NCBI RefSeq assembly: GCF_020510625.1
Contig: NZ_CP075191.1
Span: forward strand, 1,960,001-2,024,000
Reading direction: 5' to 3'
From: Ferribacterium limneticum
Lineage (GTDB): Bacteria; Pseudomonadota; Gammaproteobacteria; Burkholderiales; Rhodocyclaceae
Length of the DNA stretch: 64,000 bases
The notes under the pieces are model-generated. The model made no database searches. It saw only the letters and a program-made list of their open reading frames with translations, and was not told the DNA's origin. Position 1 is the first letter of the stretch. The number at the start of each line of letters is the position of its first letter. Positions 52,370 to 60,885 of this stretch are shown here, in pieces. The position numbers were made by a program, and so were the translations under genes.

Positions 52370-54165
52370 CGGATCAATTCCTCTCCGGTTCGATTTGAAA
52401 CCACGACCAGTTGAATGAAGCTGTTGAGGCTGACGTACAGACCGAGAAAGCGGTCGATACAGCGGACGAACACATCAAGACCGCTGCCGACAAAGCTCGA
52501 CTCGTCAATGGTCATGCGGACTTCCAGGCCCCGGACGAAACAGGCGAACGGCTTGCCGGCCATCCACACCGTTTTGTCGCTCTGCTCGATGCCGAGCACA
52601 CCTTCGATCTGCCGGCGGCTGGCTGCCGTTCTCGGCAAGTCATAGAGGGCGAGCATCTCCTGAAAAGCCGTCAGGCCGTTGCCGGTCAGCGACAAATGGT
52701 TCAGCGACAGATGCGAAATGATCCGCCACTGGCCATCCCGTCGATGATCGAAACGACAGGGCTGGGTCGGTTTTCTCAGCAGCTTGATCGAACGGACGCT
52801 CGACCCACCTTCGAGAAACAGGTCACCTGAAGCCATGCCAACCGACATCAGGGTCGGCAGTTCACGATTGGTGCAGGTCAATTGCAGGCTGAGCACGTCG
52901 GTCTTCGGCTGCACCGGGTCGAAATCAGCATCGACGATGGACAGCGAGGTTTCATAACCCGGGCTGCTCTCGGCGACCAGGTGATCGCGCTGGGCATACC
53001 AGTAGTAACCGTTGCGCTCCGGGGTTTCGCCATGGCGTAGCGAAAAGAAGGAACGAAACTCGGTGATCGATTCGCCCTGCGCGGTTTGGCGGACGCGTCG
53101 CACCGAATCAATTGAATAGACATCGTAGGCATAAGCCCGCCGCCCATCGGCAACCACCGGGTAGGCCGACTGGCGATTGCTGATCCGGATCGGATCACCC
53201 CGCTGGGCAAAGAGATTGACCACCGGCACGCAACCCAGACGAAGGTTCTGTGCGGTCAGCGTTTGCAGCAAACGGGAGGCATCACTATCGGCCCGCAGAT
53301 CCCCGAGCGCAATATGGAGGGTGATTTTCCCCTCGGCATGCAGCCCGGAAGGAATCTCGCCGATATTGATATCGAAGAAATTGAATTTTTCCGGGAAGCA
53401 GAAATACTCGGTCAGGTAGCGATAGGCGCCATGTGAGGTATCCGGCATGTCGATCAGCGCTTCCTGATCGGCAAATCCGACTTCGCTGATCAGCTTTTCC
53501 CGGGCAATGCGCCAGCGCTTGTCGGCACCAGAGGCATAGACCTTCAGCTTGCGCAGGAAGATGGCATCCCGCAACGCCGAAGCCACCGAGGGCTCGGCGT
53601 CGATATAGACCCGCAACTTGTCGAGTTTACCCAGCCCGGCTTCCGTGTTGTTGCCACGCAAGGCGAGCGAAAACGAAAGAATGGCATTGCAACCGACTGG
53701 CAGGCGCACTTCGCTGGGGGCGCTGGCGATTGGGTCAAATGCCAGTTCACCGATGGAAACCGGTGCCAGTTGAACATCCCATGCCGTCCGGAACTTGCAG
53801 ATGGCGCCCTTGATCGGCCGGGATTGCAACTCGGTGCCGCGTGGGATGGTGGCGACGGAGGTCAGTTCACCGCCACCATGTTCGAAATGGGCAATGGAGC
53901 AACTCGGAAACGGCCTGAGATAGTGCGGGTAAAGAACATTGAGCAGCGCTTCGGTGAACTGCGGGTAGCTGTCTTCCAGTTTTTTTGAAACCCGTGCCGT
54001 CATCAGCGCGAAGGACTGGATCATCCGCTCGACATGGGGATCGTCGCAGCCCTCGCCCGACAGCAACAACTGGCCGGCAAGTTTTGGGTAGCGCTCGGCG
54101 AACTCGCGGGAATGCTGGCGCAAAAACGCCAGTTCTCGCTCGTAGTAAGGCAGCAGGTCTTCCAC
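52333..54165 (-). CDS. tssF: T6SS baseplate protein TssF
   Basis: 610 residues. The start (LLPYYERELAFLRQHSREFAERYPKLA) is the family signature; the body shows LNVLYPHYLRPFPSCSIAHF and RGTELQSRPIKGA. Two TssF join one TssG in each baseplate wedge. It begins directly after the tssE stop. The C-terminal part (VRCIDRFLGLYVSLNSFIQL) is complete. Confidence 0.94.
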   Translation of the reverse strand: MEDLLPYYERELAFLRQHSREFAERYPKLAGQLLLSGEGCDDPHVERMIQSFALMTARVSKKLEDSYPQFTEALLNVLYPHYLRPFPSCSIAHFEHGGGELTSVATIPRGTELQSRPIKGAICKFRTAWDVQLAPVSIGELAFDPIASAPSEVRLPVGCNAILSFSLALRGNNTEAGLGKLDKLRVYIDAEPSVASALRDAIFLRKLKVYASGADKRWRIAREKLISEVGFADQEALIDMPDTSHGAYRYLTEYFCFPEKFNFFDINIGEIPSGLHAEGKITLHIALGDLRADSDASRLLQTLTAQNLRLGCVPVVNLFAQRGDPIRISNRQSAYPVVADGRRAYAYDVYSIDSVRRVRQTAQGESITEFRSFFSLRHGETPERNGYYWYAQRDHLVAESSPGYETSLSIVDADFDPVQPKTDVLSLQLTCTNRELPTLMSVGMASGDLFLEGGSSVRSIKLLRKPTQPCRFDHRRDGQWRIISHLSLNHLSLTGNGLTAFQEMLALYDLPRTAASRRQIEGVLGIEQSDKTVWMAGKPFACFVRGLEVRMTIDESSFVGSGLDVFVRCIDRFLGLYVSLNSFIQLVVVSNRTGEELIRCAPRNGDSILA

Positions 54166-54645
54166 TTAGCCCCCCAACCGCGGACGATGCCGGGTTACGG
54201 AATACTGCAGGCTGGTCGGCTGTAGCAGCGCATCGAAACTGACGGGCTCCTGAGCGGGCCTGACGACCAGCACGGCATTGATTGAGAAATACAGGGCGTT
54301 CACCGTCTTTCGATGCAATTCAAGATCGACCCGAACCTCGCGCAAGCGTGGCTCGTGGGCAGCAATGGCTGCTTCGATGGAAGCACAGATCCGGCGCCGG
54401 TCATGGACATTGGCCAGGCTCAGCCCAGCAAAGTCGGACAGGCCAAACCCGGCAACTGAACGTGTCGTCAGCGGGAAGGACGTCTCGAATCCGTCATCGA
54501 GCACAACCCGGGTGTTCAATAGTGCTTCGAGATCGCGGGCGACCGAATCCTTCAACTGTTCAAGCGACAAACGGCGCCGGGCAGCCCCAACGGGCTGATC
54601 GTCGAATAATTTATCGAACAGGGAAGGTTCAAAACCTTTGATCAT
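54166..54645 (-). CDS. tssE: T6SS baseplate protein TssE (gp25-like)
   Basis: 159 residues with the gp25-like core (SVARDLEALLNTRVVLDDGF, SVAGFGLSDFAGLSL, IEAAIAAHEPRLREVRVDL). It starts sheath assembly at the baseplate. The start codon directly follows the T-run of a hairpin that ends hcp, and no normal ribosome site is visible between hairpin and ATG, so its translation may depend on that structure. Confidence 0.92.
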   Translation of the reverse strand: MIKGFEPSLFDKLFDDQPVGAARRRLSLEQLKDSVARDLEALLNTRVVLDDGFETSFPLTTRSVAGFGLSDFAGLSLANVHDRRRICASIEAAIAAHEPRLREVRVDLELHRKTVNALYFSINAVLVVRPAQEPVSFDALLQPTSLQYSVTRHRPRLGG

Positions 54646-54672
54646 AAAAACGGCGGAAACGAGTTTCCGCCG
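54646..54672 (-). terminator. Terminator-like hairpin between hcp and tssE
   Basis: A perfect 10-bp inverted repeat CGGCGGAAAC/GTTTCCGCCG (54651-54660 with 54663-54672) is followed on the minus strand by five T at 54646-54650, then at once by the tssE ATG. This is a rho-independent terminator or attenuator inside the operon. Confidence 0.85.
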
Positions 54673-54693
54673 TGGGTTCCACAGAAGGAATTA

Positions 54694-55230
54694 TCAGGTC
54701 AGATTCGGCGTGTTCTTGGCCAGGTTCCAGGCGCCCTGGATATTGACCTTACCGGACTTGGTGCCGTCGATATTCAGTTCGTCGTAGGTCCACTTCACGG
54801 CGGAATACTTCAGCGAGAAGCTTTCCTTCGGAATGCCTTCCTCATCAACGGCCGGGGAGACCGAAGCGATGATGACGTTCTTCAGTTCGATCTTCAGATA
54901 CTGGTGACGATTCTGGGTAGCCGACGGATTGCCGGTCGTGTTCTGGCCGCCGAAAGCGCGGTAGAAGTAGATGATAACGTCGCTGACCACCAGGCCGGAC
55001 GAGCAAGCCTGATACAGCTTCGGGCTGGAGCCGTCGATATCCTTGGTAAAGATCATTTCGCCGTGCTCGACACGCTCGGCGGTGTGGCCGCCAGCAGCCG
55101 ATGCCGTTGCCGACTTCGGCTGACGCATGGAGTGGCTCCAGCTGTAAACCTCAACCGTGTCCTTGTGCTTGGCATCGCGGGAATCACCCTTGATGTCGCT
55201 ACCCTTGAATTCGACGTAAATATCCTTCAT
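54694..55230 (-). CDS. hcp: T6SS tube protein Hcp (TssD)
   Basis: 178 residues. DIYVEFKGSDIKGDSRDAKH, VEVYSWSHSMRQP and VEHGEMIFTKDIDGSSPKLYQAC are Hcp blocks, with the internal loop and C-terminal beta strand (YSAVKWTYDELNIDG) intact. It forms the stacked hexamer tube that is fired with VgrG. A strong ribosome site (GGAG on the minus strand) precedes it, and the terminator-like hairpin follows, consistent with high expression relative to baseplate genes. Confidence 0.94.
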   Translation of the reverse strand: MKDIYVEFKGSDIKGDSRDAKHKDTVEVYSWSHSMRQPKSATASAAGGHTAERVEHGEMIFTKDIDGSSPKLYQACSSGLVVSDVIIYFYRAFGGQNTTGNPSATQNRHQYLKIELKNVIIASVSPAVDEEGIPKESFSLKYSAVKWTYDELNIDGTKSGKVNIQGAWNLAKNTPNLT

Positions 55231-55262
55231 TTCTTACTTTCTCCTTGGAGGTTGTACAACGC

Positions 55263-56747
55263 TTAACTCTTGGTCGATTGCGGCAGTTCGGCGACCAGAC
55301 GCAGTGATACTGAAAGCTCATCCAGCTGGAAATGCGGCCGGATGAACGATACGGCCCGATAAACCCCCGGGCGGCCCGGCACTTCGCTGACTTCGACAGA
55401 GGCCTCGCGCAGCGGGAACTGCGCCTTGGTTTCCTGGGAAGCTGAATCGTCGGCAGTTACATACTGGTCAATCCAGCGCTGCAGGTAGTTCTGAACGTTG
55501 GCGGCAGAAGCAAAGCTGCCGATCTTGTCGCGCATCATCGCCTTCATGTAGTGGGCGATACGGGACACTGCAAACATGTATTGCAGTTGGGCAGACAGCG
55601 AGGCATTGGCGTTGGCCGAGTCGGTGTCGTATTTCCTTGCCTTCTGCGCCGATTGAGCGCCAAAGAAAGCCGCGTAGTCCGTGTTTTTGCAATGGACCAG
55701 CGGAATGAAGCCGAGATCGCTCAACTCTTTTTCACGACGATCGGTAATCGAAATTTCCGTCGGGCACTTGAGAGCCACTTCGCCGTCGTCGGTGCGGAAG
55801 GTATGCGTCGGCAGATCTTCGACCAAGCCACCACCTTCAACACCACGGATCGCAGCACACCAGCCATAGTTTTCGAAGGCATCGGTCAGGCGGGCGGCAA
55901 AGGCAAAGGCGGCATTGCACCAGAGGTACTTGTCGTGCTCGGTACCATCGACTTCTTCGACGAAATTGAAACCTTCGGTGACTTCGCCATCGATCGGGTT
56001 ATAGGGCAGACGGCCCAGGAAGCGCGGCAAGGCCAGACCGACATAGCGCGCATCCTCGGACTCGCGGAAAGACTTCCACTTGGCGTATTCGACGGTGTCG
56101 AACACCTTGCCCATGTCGCGCGGCTTGCCAAGTTCGGTATGCGACTCCAGGCCGAACAACTGTGGCGCAGCGGAAGCGATGAACGGAGCGTGCGAGGCAG
56201 CAGCGATATGTGACATCTGCTCGACGAAATACATATCTTCGGGCTGACGGCTGATTTCGTACTGGCCGATCAGTGTGCCAAAAGGCGCACCGCCGAAGGT
56301 ACCGAACTCTTCTTCGTAAACCTTCTTGAACAGGGCGCTCTGGTCGAAATCGATGGCCGTCTTGAAGTCCTTGACCAGTTCGCGCTTCGAAGCGTTGAAC
56401 AGCTTGATCTTGAGTTGCTGGCCGGTCGAGGTCTGTTTGCACAGGTAATGCAGGCCAGTCCAGGCGCTTTCCAGGGCCTGGAATTCCGGGGCATGCATCA
56501 CTTCGCTCAACTGCTCGGAAATCAGACGATCAAGTTCGGCCACGCGGGCATCGAGGGATGCGGCCAGATTTTCTGAAACGACTACTTCACCGTCCAGCAC
56601 CTGATTGACGAGCTCGCTGATGATGTCCCGAGCCCGATTCTTTTCCTGATCGGACTGGGCAACACGGCTCTCTTCAATGATCTGGTCAAGCAGACCCGAT
56701 TCGCGAACATTGGCCGGTGCGGCGGCAACTGCAGCCTGGGCGCTCAT
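55263..56747 (-). CDS. tssC: T6SS contractile sheath large subunit TssC
   Basis: 494 residues. LDQIIEESRVAQSDQEKNRA opens the family, followed by LESAWTGLHYLCKQT, QYEISRQPEDMYFVEQMSHI and the C-terminal VYRAVSFIRPHFQLDELSVSLRLVAELP. It polymerises with TssB around the Hcp tube. The ATG overlaps the tssB stop by 4 bases, which keeps the two subunits in step. Confidence 0.96.
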   Translation of the reverse strand: MSAQAAVAAAPANVRESGLLDQIIEESRVAQSDQEKNRARDIISELVNQVLDGEVVVSENLAASLDARVAELDRLISEQLSEVMHAPEFQALESAWTGLHYLCKQTSTGQQLKIKLFNASKRELVKDFKTAIDFDQSALFKKVYEEEFGTFGGAPFGTLIGQYEISRQPEDMYFVEQMSHIAAASHAPFIASAAPQLFGLESHTELGKPRDMGKVFDTVEYAKWKSFRESEDARYVGLALPRFLGRLPYNPIDGEVTEGFNFVEEVDGTEHDKYLWCNAAFAFAARLTDAFENYGWCAAIRGVEGGGLVEDLPTHTFRTDDGEVALKCPTEISITDRREKELSDLGFIPLVHCKNTDYAAFFGAQSAQKARKYDTDSANANASLSAQLQYMFAVSRIAHYMKAMMRDKIGSFASAANVQNYLQRWIDQYVTADDSASQETKAQFPLREASVEVSEVPGRPGVYRAVSFIRPHFQLDELSVSLRLVAELPQSTKS

Positions 56748-57256
56748 TCTCCGTCTCCTGCGTTCGTCTTGCCACCCAGACTCTGCAACTGCTCGGTACT
56801 GTTCAAGACATCATTGAGAAGATCTTCAAGCTTTTCGTTACCGGCCAGCTTGTTGCGGAGATCGGCCAGCTTGGCACGCGCTTCCTGCAGCTTGCGCAGC
56901 GGTTCAACCTGCTGGACCACAGATTCCGGACGGAAATCCTCGAATTTTTCGAACTTGATATCGACGCCCAGTTCGCCACCGGCTTCGGTCAAACGGTTCT
57001 TGACACGGAATGCGGCGCGTGGCGCCATACCTTCCATGACATCGTCGAAGTTGTCCATATCGACGTTGACAAATTTTCGGTCGCGAACCTTGCCCTGCGG
57101 CTCTTTTGACTGTGCGGCAAAGTCGCCGAGCACGCCGACCACAAAAGGCAATTCCTTGACTTCGAGGGCATCGCCAATCTCAACGTCATAGGTCAGCTGA
57201 ACGCGCGGCGGACGAACCTTTTGCAACCGCTTTTGAACACTTTCTTTTTTCGCCAC
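56744..57256 (-). CDS. tssB: T6SS contractile sheath small subunit TssB
   Basis: 170 residues from a GTG at 57256, chosen because GGAGG lies 5 bases upstream and the family start (AKKESVQKRLQKVRPPRVQL) follows. The core has YDVEIGDALEVKELPFVVGVLGDF and KFVNVDMDNFDDVMEGMAPR. A helical C-terminus (LRKLQEARAKLADLRNKLAG) interacts with TssC and is the ClpV-recognition side in the family. Confidence 0.95.
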   Translation of the reverse strand: MAKKESVQKRLQKVRPPRVQLTYDVEIGDALEVKELPFVVGVLGDFAAQSKEPQGKVRDRKFVNVDMDNFDDVMEGMAPRAAFRVKNRLTEAGGELGVDIKFEKFEDFRPESVVQQVEPLRKLQEARAKLADLRNKLAGNEKLEDLLNDVLNSTEQLQSLGGKTNAGDGE

Positions 57257-57336
57257 AAGATCCTCCGGTATGGATATCCAGTCGGCCACCCAAGGCAAAA
57301 AACACCCCGAAGCCGATCAACAATTAACTTAAAAAA

Positions 57337-57954
57337 TCACTTCAAAACACTGAATGGATTGGCACCCGATGCCGCAGGTGCAGCATCAGCGCCACCGGCT
57401 TTTTTGGGCGTTGCAGCCACCGTCGGCTTGGGACGCGCCACGGGCACCACCTTCTTTTTCTTATCGGGCTCTCCCGGAGGAACCAGCACGTCTTCCCCCA
57501 AGGTATCGCGCATGACCTTGGCCAAACCAACGGCGTCCGAACGCGCATCGCCCTTCAACTCGACATCGCCGCGCAGGTCAGTCAGCGACTGAGCCGCCAC
57601 TCGCAAGCCGGCAACCGCACGAATGCTCTTTGCCGATCGGTCCGTGCCATCGCGCTGCAAAGCTTCTTCGGCCGCAACAATCGCCTGCGCGTAGTTCTCG
57701 GCGTCGAAATGCACCTTGGCCATGCGTATCCACGGCTCCTTGCGCCCCGGGTTTTGCTTGGCCAAATCACCAAGTATTTTGACTGCTTCTTCCTGGTTAC
57801 CTTTTTCCAGCAATGAATCGACACTCATGCTGGATTGCGCCATTGCGGCCGAAAACTCTTCCTGGCTCATCGATACCTTGTTTGACGCACAACCGGAAAT
57901 CACTACGGTGGTGCAAAAAACAAGCGCTATTGATAGACGCTTAAGGGTAAACAT
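57337..57954 (-). CDS. TPR-type lipoprotein at the head of the tssBC operon
   Basis: 205 residues with a lipobox (VVISGC, lipid at Cys22). Two or more TPR-like helix pairs lie at about 50-125 (SLLEKGNQEEAVKILGDLAK, WIRMAKVHFDAENYAQAIVAAEEAL), and a basic Pro/Ala-rich C-terminus (PDKKKKVVPVARPKP) probably spans the envelope without folding. Similar TPR lipoproteins accompany tssBC in other Betaproteobacteria T6SS loci, but no role is established. It lies 80 bases upstream of tssB and is divergent from tssJ. Confidence 0.75.
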   Translation of the reverse strand: MFTLKRLSIALVFCTTVVISGCASNKVSMSQEEFSAAMAQSSMSVDSLLEKGNQEEAVKILGDLAKQNPGRKEPWIRMAKVHFDAENYAQAIVAAEEALQRDGTDRSAKSIRAVAGLRVAAQSLTDLRGDVELKGDARSDAVGLAKVMRDTLGEDVLVPPGEPDKKKKVVPVARPKPTVAATPKKAGGADAAPAASGANPFSVLK

Positions 57955-57971
57955 CGAAACTCCTAATTATG

Positions 57972-57998
57972 CCAAACGGCGTATAACATGCCATTTGG
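57972..57998. promoter_or_regulatory. Dyad in the divergent T6SS promoter region
   Basis: CCAAACGGC (57972-57980) and GCCATTTGG (57990-57998) form an inverted repeat with 8 of 9 bases matched and a 9-base spacer. It lies close to the lipoprotein-tssB operon start and within the 162-base gap to tssJ. It could be a regulator site for one or both strands; it does not look like a sigma54 promoter. Confidence 0.5.
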
Positions 57999-58116
57999 TT
58001 TGCTTACATGAAACCGAAATAGTACATTACGAACTTGGCTGTTATCAACTCATATGCATATTTTCATTTCTCATTTATATGATTTTTAGCCAATTTCAAT
58101 AATTGGCGCACACTTA

Positions 58117-58749
58117 ATGACAATTGCAACACTCAGACAACTTTTATGCACCCCAATGGCAACCTTGATGCTTGTTTGCGCAACGCTATCCGGATGCGCA
58201 CAGGTCTCTGCCCTGCAAATGGCGGGAACAGCTGTTGGTATGGTTCTTGAAGCGACCGGCGTCACCAAGAAAGACGGTGGCGACCCGAGCAAAACCATCA
58301 AAGATTTATCAATAAGAATTTTTGCTGGTGATCAATTGAATTTAACCAGCAGTGGCAAACCGTTGTCATTGGTCGTGAAGATTTACGTACTACGCTCTAA
58401 TGAACGCCTGAAATCCCTGACCTACGCGCAAATAACCTCGACCGAAAGCGAGAAAGAGGCGCTGGGCGAAGAGTTGATTTCTGTCCGTGAAATCATCCTG
58501 TTACCGGGCAAATCGTACGATGCGGTACTGAAGGTGCCGGGGGACGCGACAACGATTGGTGTCGTTGGCATGTTTCGCGCACCCTATTCATCCAGATGGA
58601 AACTCGCTTTCGACAGCAAGCAGTCTTTTGATGGCGGAATCACCGTTGGCGCCCACGCCTGTGCGCTGAGCGCCAGCAAAGGCACCCTGATCACCGAAAT
58701 CAGTCCTGAATCAGTGCGATCGCTGGTCGGCATCCAATGCAACTCTTAG
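58117..58749 (+). CDS. tssJ: T6SS outer-membrane lipoprotein TssJ
   Basis: 210 residues with a signal sequence and lipobox TLSGC (Cys27). The TssJ core is visible: LSIRIFAGDQLNLTSSGKPL, SLVVKIYVLRS, ILLPGKSYDAVLKVPGDATTIGVVGMFR. TssJ anchors the TssL-TssM trans-envelope complex at the outer membrane. A loop region before the core (GTAVGMVLEATGVTKKDG) is longer than in minimal TssJ proteins. First gene of the plus-strand T6SS operon. Confidence 0.9.
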   Translation: MTIATLRQLLCTPMATLMLVCATLSGCAQVSALQMAGTAVGMVLEATGVTKKDGGDPSKTIKDLSIRIFAGDQLNLTSSGKPLSLVVKIYVLRSNERLKSLTYAQITSTESEKEALGEELISVREIILLPGKSYDAVLKVPGDATTIGVVGMFRAPYSSRWKLAFDSKQSFDGGITVGAHACALSASKGTLITEISPESVRSLVGIQCNS

Positions 58750-58761
58750 CAAACTGAAACA

Positions 58762-60105
58762 ATGAACAACTCAAAAATTCTTTGGGGTGAAGGGCTTTTT
58801 CTTCGCCCGCAACACTTCCAGCAGCAGGATGCCTATACCGAAGCAATGAACCGGCGCACTCTGCTCTCGGCCAACCCCTTCGCCTGGGGCATCCGCGACC
58901 TTGATCTGGACCTGGACTCACTAAAAAGCGGAGTGCTTCGCTTTAACCGCATCGATGCCATTTTCTCCAACGGTGACTTTTTCACGGCCCCTGATGTAGA
59001 CCAACTCCCCGCCCCGCTGGCACTGGACTCTGCAGTCGACGAAGAAGGCGCGACCGAGTTCTATCTGGCTCTAAATCACCTGAATGCCCATGGGGGAAAC
59101 TGTGCCGAAGAAGCTTCCGACTCAGGACAGGCGCGTTATCTGATCATTCAGCGCGACCGTGCCGATCTTTACACCGAAGCGGCCGAGGCTGACATCGCCA
59201 CCCTCAGCCAGATCTCGCACCTGAAATCGGCCAACGAGAACCGCGATCAGTTCCTGACCTTGCCAGTCGTCCGCATTCGCCGCACCTCCAGTAACGGTTT
59301 TGAAGTTGATCCAGCCTTCGTTCCGCCTTCGATCAGTCTGCGCAGCGCGCCGAATCTGTACATGCTGCTGCGCCGACAAATCGATGCCCTGCTGGCCAAG
59401 GTGGATGCGCTCTATGGTTTTCATCGCGAACCATCCAAGAATGTGATCGAATTTCGCTCCGGCGACATCGCATCATTCTGGCTGTTGCATACGGCCAGCA
59501 GCGCCTGCGCCACCCTGACCCATCTGTTCCGCAATCCCGAGACCTCACCCGAGCGGCTATTCCAGGAGTTGCTGCGCCTGGCTGGCGGCCTGATGACCTT
59601 CTCGAAAGGTTTTACGTTGAACGACCTGCCCAGTTACGACCACCTGCAACCCGGCCCCGGCTTCGCCCGTATCGACCAGATTCTGCGCGAATTGCTCGAT
59701 ACCGTAATTTCCACCCGCTATTTCGCGATTTCCCTGACCCAGCCCAAACAGGCCTTCTATGCCGGCCATCTGGATTCCGAGAAGATCAACAGTGAAACAG
59801 CTTTCTACCTGTCGATCACTGCGGCACACCCGCAGTCGGAAATCATCGAATCCATCCCGCTACGCATCAAGCTTGGCGCCCCGGACGATGTCGAAAAGCT
59901 GGTCCTCTCTGCCATGTCCGGCGTTCGTCTGACCCATGCCGCGCAAGTACCCGCCGCAATCCCGGTTCGTCCCGGCGCCTGCTATTTCGCACTGGATGCC
60001 CACGGCCCGCTTTACGAGCGAATGCTCAAAGCCCAATCCATCATGATTTATGCCCCGGAAAGTTACCGGGATCTCACCATTGAATTGATTGCCGTCACGC
60101 CATGA
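58762..60105 (+). CDS. tssK: T6SS baseplate protein TssK
   Basis: 447 residues. The family opening WGEGLFLRPQHFQQQDAYTE is exact in style, followed by GVLRFNRIDAIFSNGD, and the body includes RIDQILRELLDTVISTRYF. TssK trimers connect the baseplate to the TssJ-L-M membrane complex. It overlaps tssL by 4 bases (ATGA). Confidence 0.95.
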   Translation: MNNSKILWGEGLFLRPQHFQQQDAYTEAMNRRTLLSANPFAWGIRDLDLDLDSLKSGVLRFNRIDAIFSNGDFFTAPDVDQLPAPLALDSAVDEEGATEFYLALNHLNAHGGNCAEEASDSGQARYLIIQRDRADLYTEAAEADIATLSQISHLKSANENRDQFLTLPVVRIRRTSSNGFEVDPAFVPPSISLRSAPNLYMLLRRQIDALLAKVDALYGFHREPSKNVIEFRSGDIASFWLLHTASSACATLTHLFRNPETSPERLFQELLRLAGGLMTFSKGFTLNDLPSYDHLQPGPGFARIDQILRELLDTVISTRYFAISLTQPKQAFYAGHLDSEKINSETAFYLSITAAHPQSEIIESIPLRIKLGAPDDVEKLVLSAMSGVRLTHAAQVPAAIPVRPGACYFALDAHGPLYERMLKAQSIMIYAPESYRDLTIELIAVTP

Positions 60106-60875
60106 CCACAGCCCCCAGTCTTTTTTCTGTCGCCCCGAGTGTCCGCCCTGACGAAACGAGCTCCGAGCGCCCTGCCAAGAGCCTTGTCGATCTGTTGTAC
60201 GACGGTTTCTACATGCTCATCCTGCTCAACAATCGCAGCGTTCCGAAGGACCCTGACGAGTTCTCCGGCAACATCCAGAAATTCCTCGATCAGTTCGAGC
60301 GTGCAGCCAAGAAGAACAACTTCAATGCCGAAGACATCTTCGACGCCAAATACGCGTTCTGCGCCGCCATCGACGAATCTGTTCTCTCTTCCAAGATGAA
60401 CATTCGCGACGTCTGGGAACGCCGCCCGCTGCAACTCGTGCTTTTCGGTGATCAACTGGCCGGCGAACATTTCTTCGACAAGCTGGAAGCCGCGCGCAAT
60501 GGGGGAGCCAGCCGGATCAATGCGCTCGAAGTGTTCCACATGTGCCTGTTGATCGGCTTCAAGGGGCGCTACCTGCTCGAAGGGCCGGAAAAGCTCAAGT
60601 ACCTGACGCTGCAACTCGGCGAGCAAATCGCCCACATCAAGGGCAAGGCAGCCACCTTTGCTCCAAACTGGGCCGCCCCGGACACCATCTCCAACGCCAT
60701 CAAACGCGATATCCCGTTCTGGGTCATCACATCGGTGCTCGCCCTGTTTGGTCTGGTCGCCTATATCGGGCTGGACTGGCACGCTGGCAGCACCGTCCAG
60801 CAAACCCTGTCGCCCTTCAAGAACATTGTCCAGCTAGCCCCGCGGGCGCCAACGCTGACCATTACCCTGCCTTGA
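60102..60875 (+). CDS. tssL: T6SS membrane protein TssL (IcmH/DotU type), short form
   Basis: 257 residues. The cytoplasmic DotU domain (KSLVDLLYDGFYMLILLNNR, ILDAKYAFCAAIDESVL-like segment, VFHMCLLIGFKGRYLLEGPE) leads to one membrane helix at about 208-230 (FWVITSVLALFGLVAYIGL). The protein ends about 25 residues later with no OmpA/peptidoglycan-binding extension, so cell-wall anchoring must come from another subunit. tssM, its usual partner, is not in the window. Confidence 0.93.
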   Translation: MTTAPSLFSVAPSVRPDETSSERPAKSLVDLLYDGFYMLILLNNRSVPKDPDEFSGNIQKFLDQFERAAKKNNFNAEDIFDAKYAFCAAIDESVLSSKMNIRDVWERRPLQLVLFGDQLAGEHFFDKLEAARNGGASRINALEVFHMCLLIGFKGRYLLEGPEKLKYLTLQLGEQIAHIKGKAATFAPNWAAPDTISNAIKRDIPFWVITSVLALFGLVAYIGLDWHAGSTVQQTLSPFKNIVQLAPRAPTLTITLP

Positions 60876-60885
60876 TCAGCCAGCC

